Assembly (NCBI RefSeq): GCF_037996765.1
Contig: NZ_JBBNAD010000004.1
Location: 1,097,563-1,161,562 of the forward strand
Direction: 5' to 3'
Source: Bdellovibrio sp. GT3
GTDB taxonomy: Bacteria > Bdellovibrionota > Bdellovibrionia > Bdellovibrionales > Bdellovibrionaceae
DNA length: 64,000 bases
Part shown: positions 18,873 to 27,326 of the stretch, piece after piece
Position numbering within the stretch: position 1 is the first letter of the stretch
Layout of the letters: every line of letters begins with the position of its first letter
Made by a program: the position numbers and the translations under genes
The notes under the pieces: generated by a model
Told to the model about the DNA's origin: nothing
The model's database searches: none
The model's input: only the letters and a program-made list of their open reading frames with translations

Positions 18873-20546
18873 CTACGCCTTCCTAGAGTATGCACTCATC
18901 TTTGTAGACAAGTTTTGCATATCCTCCTGGTGGCGTCTATTCATTCTATCAAGTTGATCTTGGTGCGACTCACTGAGTTGCGCAAGCTTTGCTTCATACT
19001 GCATAGTTACAGATTCTTTTTCATTCTTCGAAGCCTTGCCTTGATTGTCGATACGCTGACCGTACATGCGCTCAAGACGCTTTACTTCTTTGTCCTGATT
19101 GTCTTTAAGTTTTGTGATTTTGTCCTCGTAAGTCTTCACGGTTTGCTCAAGACGCGAATTGAAGCTCTGCTCCATGCCACGGAATCGCTCTGTCATGGCC
19201 TTGTTTGTAGCGATCTGATCCTCTGCAAAACGCTGACGTTGACCATCCATGCGTTGCGAATAGTTGTCTTCCATTTGCTCCAGGGAACTACCGTAATACT
19301 CTCCCAATCTTTTCGCATTATTTGACGACAAATCCGTAATTTTCTTAACGCGGGACTCAGCCGTGGAGTTCACTTGGATCATTTGATCCTCGTGTTGCTG
19401 TTTCATAGTTTCACGATCCAGAGAGCTGCGTGCATTTGCAACATTGGCCTGTGATTGATATTCACGGTCCACATTGCGCAACAACTGTGCGTTCTTGTGA
19501 TTCATTTTATCAACGCGCTCGTCCGAAAGCTCACGCATACGATGAACGGCATCTTCACGGCGCTGATCCACCAAATCCAACTGCTTTTCATAAGCTTGTG
19601 TCAGATTCTTTCTTTCGATACCGCGCAGTTTTTCATTCTTGGCCATCTCGTTATTCAACTTGCTGTTCAAACGTTGAATTTGCGAATCTTTGGAACGCAC
19701 CTGAGTGTTAATTCTTTCACTTACGGTATCGCGGAAATCTGCATTTTGATCATCCAAGGTTTCCATTTTGCGCTCCAAAGTATTATGATACTTGTCGCGC
19801 ACACGGTTCAACTCGGAGTCCATCACCGCCTGCTTCATTTGCAAATTGTCAGAGTATGTCTCTTTGCCATTGGTGACAATGTCAGCTATTTTCTGCTGAT
19901 AAGATTCTTTATCGTTCTCACGCATGTTCTCGCTTTGCTTGATACGAGCCTCGTAAGACTTTCTCATCTCATTCGTTGCACGATTTTTCGTGGCCACTTC
20001 CTGCTGATGGGAAGACGCCATCGCGTTTCTTTCTTTCTCATGCGCATCATTTAGTCGGCGTGCATTGTTTGCCACATTCTGACGTGCTTTTTCACGATTT
20101 TCATCAGTCGATCGCTGCAGCTGCTCATCACGGCTTTTGATTTCCGTGCTCAGCTGCCCCACCAAATTGTTCTTTTGGGATTCATTCACTTCTTTTTGCT
20201 TACTCAGCTGAGCTTCATAGGAATTGCGCATCAAAGCGCGATCGTTGTAGGATTCTTCAGTCTTATTGCGCAAAGATTCGCGATAAGTATTACGAACTTC
20301 ATCAATCTTACGGTTGTTATCCAAATCCTTGTCCGTTAACAATTCACGATTGCGCTCTTTCAGGGAGTCGATTTTATTTTCATAATTATCAGTGATGGAT
20401 TTCACTTCGTCGTGATAACGTTGCTCAAGGCGTTTGATTTCCGAATTACGGCGCTTGGCATTCTCGGTTTCCCGATTTTCATACTCTTCACGAGTTTGTC
20501 TGATTTTTTCGTCCTGGCGCGAGCGGTCTGATGAAATAGAAGACAT
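18873..20546 (-). CDS. Long uninterrupted hendecad coiled-coil protein (possible filament or rod protein)
   Basis: A 557-residue protein with no Pro, Cys or Trp and no signal peptide, predicted to be helical throughout. Of its 19 tyrosines, 15 lie at residue numbers that are exact multiples of 11 (22, 44, 55, 88, 110, 198, 231, 253, 319, 363, 418, 429, 473, 495, 517). Positions 4 and 7 after each multiple are mostly Ile/Leu/Val/Met; about 37 of 51 residues in the +4 column are hydrophobic. This 4-3-4 spacing is a hendecad register unbroken from end to end, unlike ordinary heptad coils. A full-length helix would be about 83 nm long. GGAGG precedes the ATG. It is cotranscribed with pyk. Bdellovibrio has a described intermediate-filament-like coiled-coil protein, Ccrp; whether this is that gene or a relative I cannot tell. 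Confidence 0.85.
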   Translation of the reverse strand: MSSISSDRSRQDEKIRQTREEYENRETENAKRRNSEIKRLEQRYHDEVKSITDNYENKIDSLKERNRELLTDKDLDNNRKIDEVRNTYRESLRNKTEESYNDRALMRNSYEAQLSKQKEVNESQKNNLVGQLSTEIKSRDEQLQRSTDENREKARQNVANNARRLNDAHEKERNAMASSHQQEVATKNRATNEMRKSYEARIKQSENMRENDKESYQQKIADIVTNGKETYSDNLQMKQAVMDSELNRVRDKYHNTLERKMETLDDQNADFRDTVSERINTQVRSKDSQIQRLNSKLNNEMAKNEKLRGIERKNLTQAYEKQLDLVDQRREDAVHRMRELSDERVDKMNHKNAQLLRNVDREYQSQANVANARSSLDRETMKQQHEDQMIQVNSTAESRVKKITDLSSNNAKRLGEYYGSSLEQMEDNYSQRMDGQRQRFAEDQIATNKAMTERFRGMEQSFNSRLEQTVKTYEDKITKLKDNQDKEVKRLERMYGQRIDNQGKASKNEKESVTMQYEAKLAQLSESHQDQLDRMNRRHQEDMQNLSTKMSAYSRKA

Positions 20547-20642
20547 CCTATCCTCCCCAGCCTGCAGAATAGCATGCGGAAGACAAAGAAACTTCAGGAC
20601 TCTGAGCTGGTTAAATAAAAACAGGACCTAGGTTTGAGGGAA

Positions 20643-21380
20643 CTATCGGTCAAAAGCCCGCTGGAACATGAGCTCCCGGGTTTTTTGGCGCTCAGCCTGG
20701 GCTTCACGCTTTTTTTCTTCCTCATTGCGGCGAGCCTCTTCCACGGAAGCCAGCTGTCGACGCGCGATCTTTTCATACAGACTCGCGCCACGCTCACTAA
20801 GATCCGCCCAATTGCCCCGCAAATGCGAAACTTCAGATTTAAACTGCTCTTTGGTACCCACAAACAATTGATTCCACTGAAGCAGATGATCTTTCAAATC
20901 CACAGTCTGGATCATGCCAAACTCATTCTTACCCTTGGAGTTGATCCCAGAAACCCAAAACTCGAAACCCGCCGGGACTTCCAGTTTTTTACCATCACGA
21001 AGCACAACATGGAGTTCCGCATCGATATTGCGCACAATCTGCTTTTCACCGCGCTCAATGATCCAGTACTGACCATGGGAGGATTTTGCTGTCATGAAGG
21101 GTGTTTCCACCTGAACACCAGGTGCGGACTCAACCCATAAAACGCCTTTTACCAGACGCCACTTTTCCTGCGAAAGACGCACCAAAGTGGATTTTTCTCC
21201 TGCATGAATTTTCAAATCACCTTGTTTCAGATGAAATGCGGGTCCCACCACATGCAATGCACAGCTTTCAGAGGACTTCAGGCAGGCTGCCGGTTCCTGC
21301 AACGTATCCGCGGAAGCCCGAACCCGAACCTCCACCTGAAACGCCAGCAAAAACATGAAAATCTGAAAGAACTTTTTCAT
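20643..21380 (-). CDS. Exported FecR-domain protein with coiled C-terminus
   Basis: A 245-residue protein with a signal peptide (about 1-23). Residues about 45-140 resemble a FecR domain: a beta-rich segment with VGPAFHLKQGDLKIHAGEKSTLVRL and VETPFMTAKSSHGQYWI. The C-terminal 80 residues are helical and rich in Arg/Glu/Lys. There is no sigma factor or TonB receptor nearby, so it is not part of a Fec signalling set; stand-alone FecR domains are common in envelope proteins. The start overlaps the stop of the TPR gene by one base (TAATG), so the two are translationally coupled. Confidence 0.78.
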   Translation of the reverse strand: MKKFFQIFMFLLAFQVEVRVRASADTLQEPAACLKSSESCALHVVGPAFHLKQGDLKIHAGEKSTLVRLSQEKWRLVKGVLWVESAPGVQVETPFMTAKSSHGQYWIIERGEKQIVRNIDAELHVVLRDGKKLEVPAGFEFWVSGINSKGKNEFGMIQTVDLKDHLLQWNQLFVGTKEQFKSEVSHLRGNWADLSERGASLYEKIARRQLASVEEARRNEEEKKREAQAERQKTRELMFQRAFDR

Positions 21381-22060
21381 TATTTGAATTCCACGCTGTT
21401 CGCCAGCTTGCGGGCCTGTTTGCGCAGATCCTCATTTTTGAAATTCTTCAGAACTGTATTGTAAACTTCAGCGGCTTCATCGACTTGATTGTTGTATTCG
21501 CTGATTTGCCCCATACGCAGCAAAATGAACCCGGTAAGGTCATTTTCAGGATACTGAGTCACCATGTCGTCAATCTGCGCCAGAGAGTTACGGAAGTCCT
21601 TTTTAAGAAAGTAACTTTCAGCGATGAAGAAGTGCGCCTCAACCCCGTGCGAACTTAAAGGAAACTTCTCAAGCAAGCCATTAAACTCACTGATAGCCTT
21701 GTCATAATTCTTTTGATTGAAGTATTTTTTCGCACGCTCATAAACAACAGGCGACAAATCAACCTTGGACTCACTGGCCGGCGTACGCACCGCCGCAGCA
21801 AGATTGTTCAATTCATACTTTGCCTGAAGGGTTTTATCACCCGGAAGCGCCTGGGCCACAGCCTGTTGAAAGTCTTTAAGCTGATAAGTTAAAAGGGAAT
21901 TATCAAACTGCTCTTGTTCGATTTTTTTATTAAGAGCAGAGATCTGGATTTCGTATTTCTGATGGCCGTTAAAATGCCCCACCAATACGCCATAGACGGC
22001 CACGATACCAATAGTGAGGCACAAACAGAAAACTACAAAGATTGAGTTCTGATTCTTCAT
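21380..22060 (-). CDS. Membrane-anchored tetratricopeptide-repeat protein (YbgF-like)
   Basis: A 226-residue protein with one N-terminal hydrophobic helix (about 9-27), then a short coiled-coil stretch (about 35-70). From about 105 to 220 it has TPR-type helical repeats such as AKKYFNQKNYDKAISEFNGLLEKFP and AHFFIAESYFLKKDFRNSLAQIDDMV. The layout (anchor, coil, TPR) resembles CpoB/YbgF-type envelope proteins, although no tol-pal genes are nearby. It is coupled to the FecR-domain gene downstream, suggesting the two proteins work together at the cell envelope. Confidence 0.82.
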   Translation of the reverse strand: MKNQNSIFVVFCLCLTIGIVAVYGVLVGHFNGHQKYEIQISALNKKIEQEQFDNSLLTYQLKDFQQAVAQALPGDKTLQAKYELNNLAAAVRTPASESKVDLSPVVYERAKKYFNQKNYDKAISEFNGLLEKFPLSSHGVEAHFFIAESYFLKKDFRNSLAQIDDMVTQYPENDLTGFILLRMGQISEYNNQVDEAAEVYNTVLKNFKNEDLRKQARKLANSVEFK

Positions 22061-22102
22061 GCCCCACTTATCGGCGGGAAACAGCTAAAAATTGAGACTG
22101 TA

Positions 22103-22828
22103 TTATTTTGAGACTGACGTCTGGACCTTGGTATAAACCACTTCTGCATCCAGGTCAGACCACTTGCCGTTCTTCATCTGCTTCACCGGCACACGGCCCT
22201 TCAAAACGCGCAAAGTCTTGTCTTTATCGGAGTACCAAAAATGCACCGGATCCACCAGGGCAGCGATAACGAAACTGGTTGGCTTCATCTGCAACTCAAT
22301 CAGCTTTTCACCTGCCACTTCAGTTTCACCGACTTTTTTCAGGGTGAAACCCACAGTCTCCAGTCGATCCCAAACCGCATAGCGGACACTGATGGAACTT
22401 CCCTTTTGAAATTCCTCCCAGTGAGACAAAACGAAGGGCGCAAAATTAGCCGTGCTCAGCAGAATCCCTTTGGACTTCTCTTCACTTGTTTTCGTTTTGC
22501 CATCAGCCCCTTCATATTCAAATTTGATTTTGTCACCCTCCAAAGTGATGCGTCCTTTTTCACCCGTCTGAGATCTTACAATTTCATAACTGACAAATTT
22601 GTCACCTGCTGCAGCGCCTTTTTCGACCACCACAACTTTTCCTTGTGTGTCACGAAACTCGCCGTGCATGCGTGTTTCGGCCCCCTGCGGAGTAATCTCC
22701 AGATTCAGATCGTAGAGCTTTTGCTTTCGATCTGACTTCAAACCAAACAATTCCGCGACCACTTTTTGCTGCGCAGATAAAGTCAATGGAAACAATATAA
22801 CGATAAAAACCTTAAGCAAATTTACCAT
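22103..22828 (-). CDS. Exported protein of unknown function
   Basis: A 241-residue protein with a signal peptide (1-18, ending LTLSAQ). The mature part is beta-rich and resembles the periplasmic DUF6134/DUF3108-type proteins that adopt a lipocalin-like or beta-sandwich fold, with segments such as TSFVIAALVDPVHFWYSDKD and RVLKGRVPVKQMKNG. I cannot assign a family with certainty. GGAG precedes the ATG. It is first of the minus-strand run exported protein-TPR-FecR, with 42 bases to the TPR gene, and is divergent from the HU-type gene. Confidence 0.7.
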   Translation of the reverse strand: MVNLLKVFIVILFPLTLSAQQKVVAELFGLKSDRKQKLYDLNLEITPQGAETRMHGEFRDTQGKVVVVEKGAAAGDKFVSYEIVRSQTGEKGRITLEGDKIKFEYEGADGKTKTSEEKSKGILLSTANFAPFVLSHWEEFQKGSSISVRYAVWDRLETVGFTLKKVGETEVAGEKLIELQMKPTSFVIAALVDPVHFWYSDKDKTLRVLKGRVPVKQMKNGKWSDLDAEVVYTKVQTSVSK

Positions 22829-22858
22829 TTTTAAATCTCCTTATTTCCGTAAAATATC

Positions 22859-22887
22859 TTGACCAAATTCATTCTCAAACTTAGTGT
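22859..22887 (+). promoter_or_regulatory. Sigma70-type promoter of the HU-type gene
   Basis: TTGACC at 22,859-22,864 and TAGTGT at 22,882-22,887, separated by 17 bases, 25 bases upstream of the HU-type start codon. Confidence 0.55.
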
Positions 22888-22911
22888 CTGTCCCCTGCGC
22901 TGAAAGGGAAG

Positions 22912-23190
22912 ATGGCAATGAATAAAGCTCAACTCATCGACATCGTGGCTGAACGTACAAAATCCACGAAAGCTCAATCTGAAAATATTCTTGACGCCAC
23001 TCTTCGTGTTATTCAGGAGGCCTTAAAAAAAGGTGACGAGGTCAAACTTGTTGGCTTTGGAACATTCTCCAAAGCCACTCGCAAGCCCCGTCAGGGCCGC
23101 AATCCAAAAACCGGCCAGGCAGTCAAAATTCCCAGCGCCCACGTACCAAGATTCAAACCAGGCAAGGATCTTAAAGACTCTCTGAACTAA
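22912..23190 (+). CDS. HU/IHF-family DNA-binding protein
   Basis: A 92-residue nucleoid protein. The N-terminal helices (MNKAQLIDIVAERT...) are followed by VKLVGFGTFSKATRKPRQGR and NPKTGQAVKIP, the conserved beta-arm region containing the DNA-intercalating proline. It binds and bends DNA as a dimer and is likely abundant, in line with the good sigma70-like promoter upstream. The start could be the third codon (a second ATG), which would match the usual 90-residue HU length. Its 3' end overlaps the converging GYF-like gene by 20 bases. Confidence 0.95.
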   Translation: MAMNKAQLIDIVAERTKSTKAQSENILDATLRVIQEALKKGDEVKLVGFGTFSKATRKPRQGRNPKTGQAVKIPSAHVPRFKPGKDLKDSLN

Positions 23191-23614
23191 GCTGATCTGA
23201 ACTGATGGAGCTGTAGTACTCAGGACGGTCTTTAACCTGACACCAGCCGCTTAAACCGCTCTTCCAGATAAGTTGGTACGGCGAAATTCGCCCAGCCTTC
23301 AAACCCGCTTTAATATCTGCCACGGAGTAAGGTCCTTCCTGCAATGGCACACCGCCATTTTGCCCGACAAGCACCACCCACTCCGGCACTTCTTCATTGA
23401 TGGGCATCCCTGGTATAAAAGATTGACCCGCCGGAAACAGCGTCAACTCAAAGACACCCCAATCGGCCGCTGCTTTCCAGACATCCCCTTTGCTTTCATC
23501 CAAAATCAAATCCTGAAAACCGACTTCGCCACGATGAATGAATGCACGCATTTCTTCCAGACTGTAAGGCCCTTGGGGTCTTAAATTCACACTTCTAAAC
23601 CAGGTTTTCTTCAT
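23171..23614 (-). CDS. Tandem GYF_2-like domain protein
   Basis: A 147-residue protein with two similar modules. Residues about 3-55 include GPYSLEEMRAFIHRGEV and a Trp-x-x-A segment. Residues about 78-138 include EGPYSVADIKAGLKAGRI and KSGLSGWCQV. Both follow the GPYS...L..G.I....L.W..G...W pattern of GYF_2 domains, which usually bind protein partners. No signal peptide. The start overlaps the stop of the ChaN-like gene by 4 bases (ATGA), so it is translationally coupled to it and may act as its partner. Confidence 0.8.
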   Translation of the reverse strand: MKKTWFRSVNLRPQGPYSLEEMRAFIHRGEVGFQDLILDESKGDVWKAAADWGVFELTLFPAGQSFIPGMPINEEVPEWVVLVGQNGGVPLQEGPYSVADIKAGLKAGRISPYQLIWKSGLSGWCQVKDRPEYYSSISSDQLSSESL

Positions 23615-25311
23615 AGCTTTTCCTTTTTGCTTTGAAAGGGGGCTGGCAGTGATTCCACCACCTCTAAGATGCCATAATAAGCTGCTTCAAAATTCTTATT
23701 ATCCATGGGTTTTTGCAGAAACGAAGCCAAAGCGGATACTTTTAAAAGCTTCTTTTGGTATCCGTTAAACAAACGCTCCCCCATCATGCCACCCAACAAA
23801 GTTGCCGCCACCATATAGCTTAATTTTCGCCGAGGCCGGGCTTGCAGGCGATGACCGGGAACCCCCGTGATGACCATGAGTTCATGCATTTTTTGCGCAA
23901 GAGCCAGCTGCAGAGCCTCTTTACCGATCTCCGAAGACTCCTTGTGCACAAGACTTGCCTTGATGTCGGCGATCGTGTCTGTTTTTCTTTTTGGATTGAT
24001 CATCTTTGAGCCGAAATACGCAACGGCTTCCATCCAAATCAAGCGCAGGAAATCCTGAGGAACCTCGCTGAACAGTGTTTTTGCTTCGCTCACTTGCGCA
24101 TGCACGTAGTGCATCGCCAAAGTTGCCGCATGATTCACTGTTCCCCGTGCCAGGTAGGCCGCACTGATCTCAGGAAGGTAAAAAGAATTTTCATCCTCAA
24201 TCAGGCGCTGAATCCACAGCTGTTTTTTTGCGTCATAGTGCTCGCGCACTTGAGACCAGAAAGAATCATCATGAGCGGTGTAAACCGAAAGCCCTGACAA
24301 AGACACCTTCAAACCCAGCTCGTCTGCCATGATTTTCACATAACGACCCACATGGTCCGTAAAATCCACAGGCGCAAAGTCAGAATCCTCGTCCTCATCC
24401 CAATCATCATCGTCTTCTTCATCACTGGTAAAGTGCAAACCTTCATCGTAAGCCTGCTCCAGATACATCAGATAGTTCTGCCACTTCACCCACGGCGGAA
24501 CGCTCATCAAACAAAAAGTGTTTCGATTGATACGAATCAGATCCGTACTGCCCTCTTCACCCTTTTTAAGCAGCTGAAAATAAAGTTTGTCGGAATTTTG
24601 AAACAGACTCAGTACTTTTTTAGCAAACGGTTTTCCCAGATTTTTTTGAATTTCGGTGGGAATGTGCGCGCTGGCTAAATGCAAATCCCCGTACACCACA
24701 AAAATCAGGCTTTCGGGATGACTTTTCGTCAGTTCAGAGATTTTTTTACCCGCAAAAACATCCCGGGACTTCAGGGTCGTGGCATTTCGTTTGGCGAACG
24801 CTTTATTCAACCCAAACACTGGAATCTTATTCTTTTGTGCATAACGCAGAATCGGACGATAGTGCTCCCAGGGAAAGCCCCATTTGGCTTCCCACTGAAT
24901 GGACTTCAGAAAATCCTTTTCGGACATTTTCCCCGACATAAACTTATCAATTTTTAATTGATCGGCAGCATCAAAAAACTCAACCGCCAAAACAAGGGGT
25001 CGATTTTTGGGAATATTACGCAGCACCCGCAACTGCGCCTTCTGAGACTGATGAAGTGCGTGAAAATCCCCCATGAGAACCACTTGAGAATCAGCAATCT
25101 GATCCCAAAGTTCGGCATGCTCAGCAGCTTGCCACTTTCGCGAGAACTCATTTTGATACGTTTTATGATAGCGCATCAGCTCGGGGGTGTCCTCCCCCAG
25201 ACGATGACGAACCTGTTTCTCCATCTGCAGATAGAGGTCTTTGCGAATGCGAATCCACTTTTGTATGTCGTTCAAAGCTGTCTTCCTTGATAGCGGCTTT
25301 AATTTTTGCAT
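23611..25311 (-). CDS. ChaN-like (haem-binding uptake-type) domain protein, large
   Basis: A protein of about 566 residues. The N-terminal half (about 50-280) resembles the ChaN/Tiki superfamily: a strand with VVLMGDFHALHQS, later PVFGLNKAF, then FVVYGDLHLASAHIP, in place of the usual GxxH motifs. A very acidic stretch (DEEDDDDWDEDE) follows, then a helical C-terminal half of unknown nature containing a small hydrophobic Gly-rich segment (MVAATLLGGMMGERL). No signal peptide is seen, whereas ChaN itself is a lipoprotein. The ATG at 25,311 is chosen; a TTG at 25,329 is an alternative, and neither has a clear ribosome-binding site. Function unknown. Confidence 0.72.
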   Translation of the reverse strand: MQKLKPLSRKTALNDIQKWIRIRKDLYLQMEKQVRHRLGEDTPELMRYHKTYQNEFSRKWQAAEHAELWDQIADSQVVLMGDFHALHQSQKAQLRVLRNIPKNRPLVLAVEFFDAADQLKIDKFMSGKMSEKDFLKSIQWEAKWGFPWEHYRPILRYAQKNKIPVFGLNKAFAKRNATTLKSRDVFAGKKISELTKSHPESLIFVVYGDLHLASAHIPTEIQKNLGKPFAKKVLSLFQNSDKLYFQLLKKGEEGSTDLIRINRNTFCLMSVPPWVKWQNYLMYLEQAYDEGLHFTSDEEDDDDWDEDEDSDFAPVDFTDHVGRYVKIMADELGLKVSLSGLSVYTAHDDSFWSQVREHYDAKKQLWIQRLIEDENSFYLPEISAAYLARGTVNHAATLAMHYVHAQVSEAKTLFSEVPQDFLRLIWMEAVAYFGSKMINPKRKTDTIADIKASLVHKESSEIGKEALQLALAQKMHELMVITGVPGHRLQARPRRKLSYMVAATLLGGMMGERLFNGYQKKLLKVSALASFLQKPMDNKNFEAAYYGILEVVESLPAPFQSKKEKL

Positions 25312-25354
25312 AAAATTCGTTGATTTCAAACATGATTCTAAGATTCAATAAGGC

Positions 25355-26560
25355 ATGAAAAACTCATCAAGCAAAAACATGTTCCTTCTTGTGGCCGTGA
25401 TCGCAACCCTGATTGCCATCGGCTTTCACACCTACCTGACTCAACACTTTTACGCTGTGAAGTTTGGAACCCTGGAGGGCGCATCCGTTTGTAACGTGAG
25501 CAGCACCTTTAATTGCGACACTGTGACAGCCAGTAAGTTTGCCTCTTTTCTTGGCATCCCTATGGCTATGTGGGGCGTTGCCGCCAATTTGATTTTACTT
25601 TTCCTTTTGTGCATAACTCGTTGGAATCTCACACTAGATCGCGATATGACTTCGCGCTACGCCTTCCTTATGTCCATCCTGGTACTTTTGGGTTCCGTGG
25701 TTATGGGAGCAATCTCCATTACATCAATGACGGCATACTGCCTATTCTGTATTGGAACATACATCCTATCTTTGATTTCATTCGTTGGAGCATGGAAAGG
25801 GGCAACAAACCCAACCATCAGCAACCTGACTGAAGATATTAAGGACGCGTTTGTCACTGACAAATGGTTCCTGGGCAGCTTGGTCGCAATCCCGGTCATC
25901 GCTTTCATCGCAAATCTAATGTACACAGAAACCAAAGGTTTCGGCGATATGGAGAAAATCTCCAAAGAGCGCGTAGGCTATTGGACAATGGCTCCGGAGC
26001 AACAGTTCGACAACTCCAAAGGCCTGACTTTACAAATGGGCACTGAACCAGCGGTTATGACCATTGTTGAATTTGCCGATTTCTTCTGCCCGCATTGCAA
26101 ACATGCAGCTCCACCAATTCACTCTTTTGTTAAGGGTCACACAGATGTGAAGTTGGTTTTCAAACCATTCCCTATCGATGGCACCTGCAACAAAGCCGTT
26201 CAAGGTGGCGGTGACGGAGTCCGCTGCGGACTTGCAGCCTCTGTATTCTGCGCAGAAAAAATCGCCCAAAAAGGCTGGACTGCTCACGATTTCATCTTCG
26301 AAAAACAAGCTGAATTCATGGGTGCTCCGATTTTAGATAAACTATTGGATCAAGTTGCAACGGCAACTGGCATTTCTGCTGATGAGCTTAAAAAGTGCTC
26401 TAGCGATACTGCAACACTGGAGCTGATCAGTGGAATGGCAAAAGAGGGCGAGACCGCTCAGATCCAAGGAACTCCCACTGTTTTTGTAAATGGAAAACTA
26501 CTAACCGGCGGACAATCTAAACCGGTACTTGAAGAAGTTTACAGAGCCATTAAGAAATAG
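25355..26560 (+). CDS. VKOR-DsbA fusion (quinone-coupled disulfide oxidase with its own thioredoxin domain)
   Basis: A 401-residue inner-membrane protein. Residues 1-190 hold about five membrane helices of the vitamin-K-epoxide-reductase family, with the loop cysteine pair in SVCNVSSTFNC and the active-site CLFC (about 128-131). Residues about 215-401 form a periplasmic DsbA-like thioredoxin domain with the CPHC motif in FFCPHCKHA and the cis-proline loop GTPTVFVNG. VKOR passes electrons from the thioredoxin domain to quinone, so this one protein can replace DsbA plus DsbB. Additional Cys residues (GTCNK, VRCGL, VFCAE) are unusual. A bidirectional terminator follows. Confidence 0.93.
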   Translation: MKNSSSKNMFLLVAVIATLIAIGFHTYLTQHFYAVKFGTLEGASVCNVSSTFNCDTVTASKFASFLGIPMAMWGVAANLILLFLLCITRWNLTLDRDMTSRYAFLMSILVLLGSVVMGAISITSMTAYCLFCIGTYILSLISFVGAWKGATNPTISNLTEDIKDAFVTDKWFLGSLVAIPVIAFIANLMYTETKGFGDMEKISKERVGYWTMAPEQQFDNSKGLTLQMGTEPAVMTIVEFADFFCPHCKHAAPPIHSFVKGHTDVKLVFKPFPIDGTCNKAVQGGGDGVRCGLAASVFCAEKIAQKGWTAHDFIFEKQAEFMGAPILDKLLDQVATATGISADELKKCSSDTATLELISGMAKEGETAQIQGTPTVFVNGKLLTGGQSKPVLEEVYRAIKK

Positions 26561-26562
26561 AA

Positions 26563-26596
26563 TAAAAAAAGCCACCCTTGAGGTGGCTTTTTTTTT
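26563..26596. terminator. Bidirectional terminator after the VKOR-DsbA gene
   Basis: GCCACC / GGTGGC stem with loop CTTGA, preceded by seven A and followed by nine T. It serves the convergent genes on both sides and touches the TAA of the minus-strand gene. Confidence 0.92.
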
Positions 26597-27239
26597 ACAA
26601 CCCGACCAGTCCAACCAGCCAGTTCGCAAGTCTGCCAAAGGCATCATCAAAGACAATGATACTTGTCGACGCCAAACCGTTTACAATATCCAACCAAAAA
26701 GCCAGAATAACAATCCCTAACGAAGCCGCACACAAGGCGCGAACCACATAAATCGTGGATCGGGCATCAGCGATACGCAAATCAGTCTGAATTTTTTCAA
26801 TAGTTTTAAGAATATACTGCAGCTCTTTAAAGTGCTCTTTAAATTTCTCACGCAACTCTTGTTGCTTGGCGCGAGTTAATGAATTAATCCCAGGGAAACC
26901 CCGCTTGGCCTTAATTGCATATATAAGGTCAATGCCGTGATGGATATAGCGAGTTACTTTGCCTTTGAAATCAGGATAATCAGATGGCGCTTCCAAGAAG
27001 TCTTTCAACTCCTCAATCGCCCGATCATAGCGCTCGGACAAAACCCATGTCAGAATTTTAAAACGAAAAGACTCGGGATTACCCAAATCCGTACGATCCA
27101 CCGTACCCATATCAAATAGACCGGCGTCGTTGTTTTTATTTTCATTTGCCACAGCGGCATTATCTTTAATTGCAGGAACTGCCATATCTTTCTTTTCGGA
27201 CTTTCCCAGCAAAGATTGAAGCTCATTTGCTACTACCAA
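26595..27239 (-). CDS. Helical protein with C-terminal membrane segments, unknown function
   Basis: A 214-residue protein (TTG start), or 196 residues from the ATG at 27,185, which has a better purine-rich site before it. Residues about 50-160 are charged and helical (RFKILTWVLSERYDRAIEELKDFL, LQYILKTIEKIQTDL). From about 170 there are one or two hydrophobic segments (ALCAASLGIVILAFWLDIV and the last 20 residues) that would anchor the C-terminus in the inner membrane. I do not recognise the family. It is divergent from the coiled-coil gene at 27,327. Confidence 0.7.
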   Translation of the reverse strand: MVVANELQSLLGKSEKKDMAVPAIKDNAAVANENKNNDAGLFDMGTVDRTDLGNPESFRFKILTWVLSERYDRAIEELKDFLEAPSDYPDFKGKVTRYIHHGIDLIYAIKAKRGFPGINSLTRAKQQELREKFKEHFKELQYILKTIEKIQTDLRIADARSTIYVVRALCAASLGIVILAFWLDIVNGLASTSIIVFDDAFGRLANWLVGLVGL

Positions 27240-27326
27240 AGTCCAGTCTTAAGCCTTTGGTTTGACGGACTCGCCTCATACTGAGAAACTAGATTAAGGG
27301 CGACCTAGACTTCATGGAGGAGGGCT

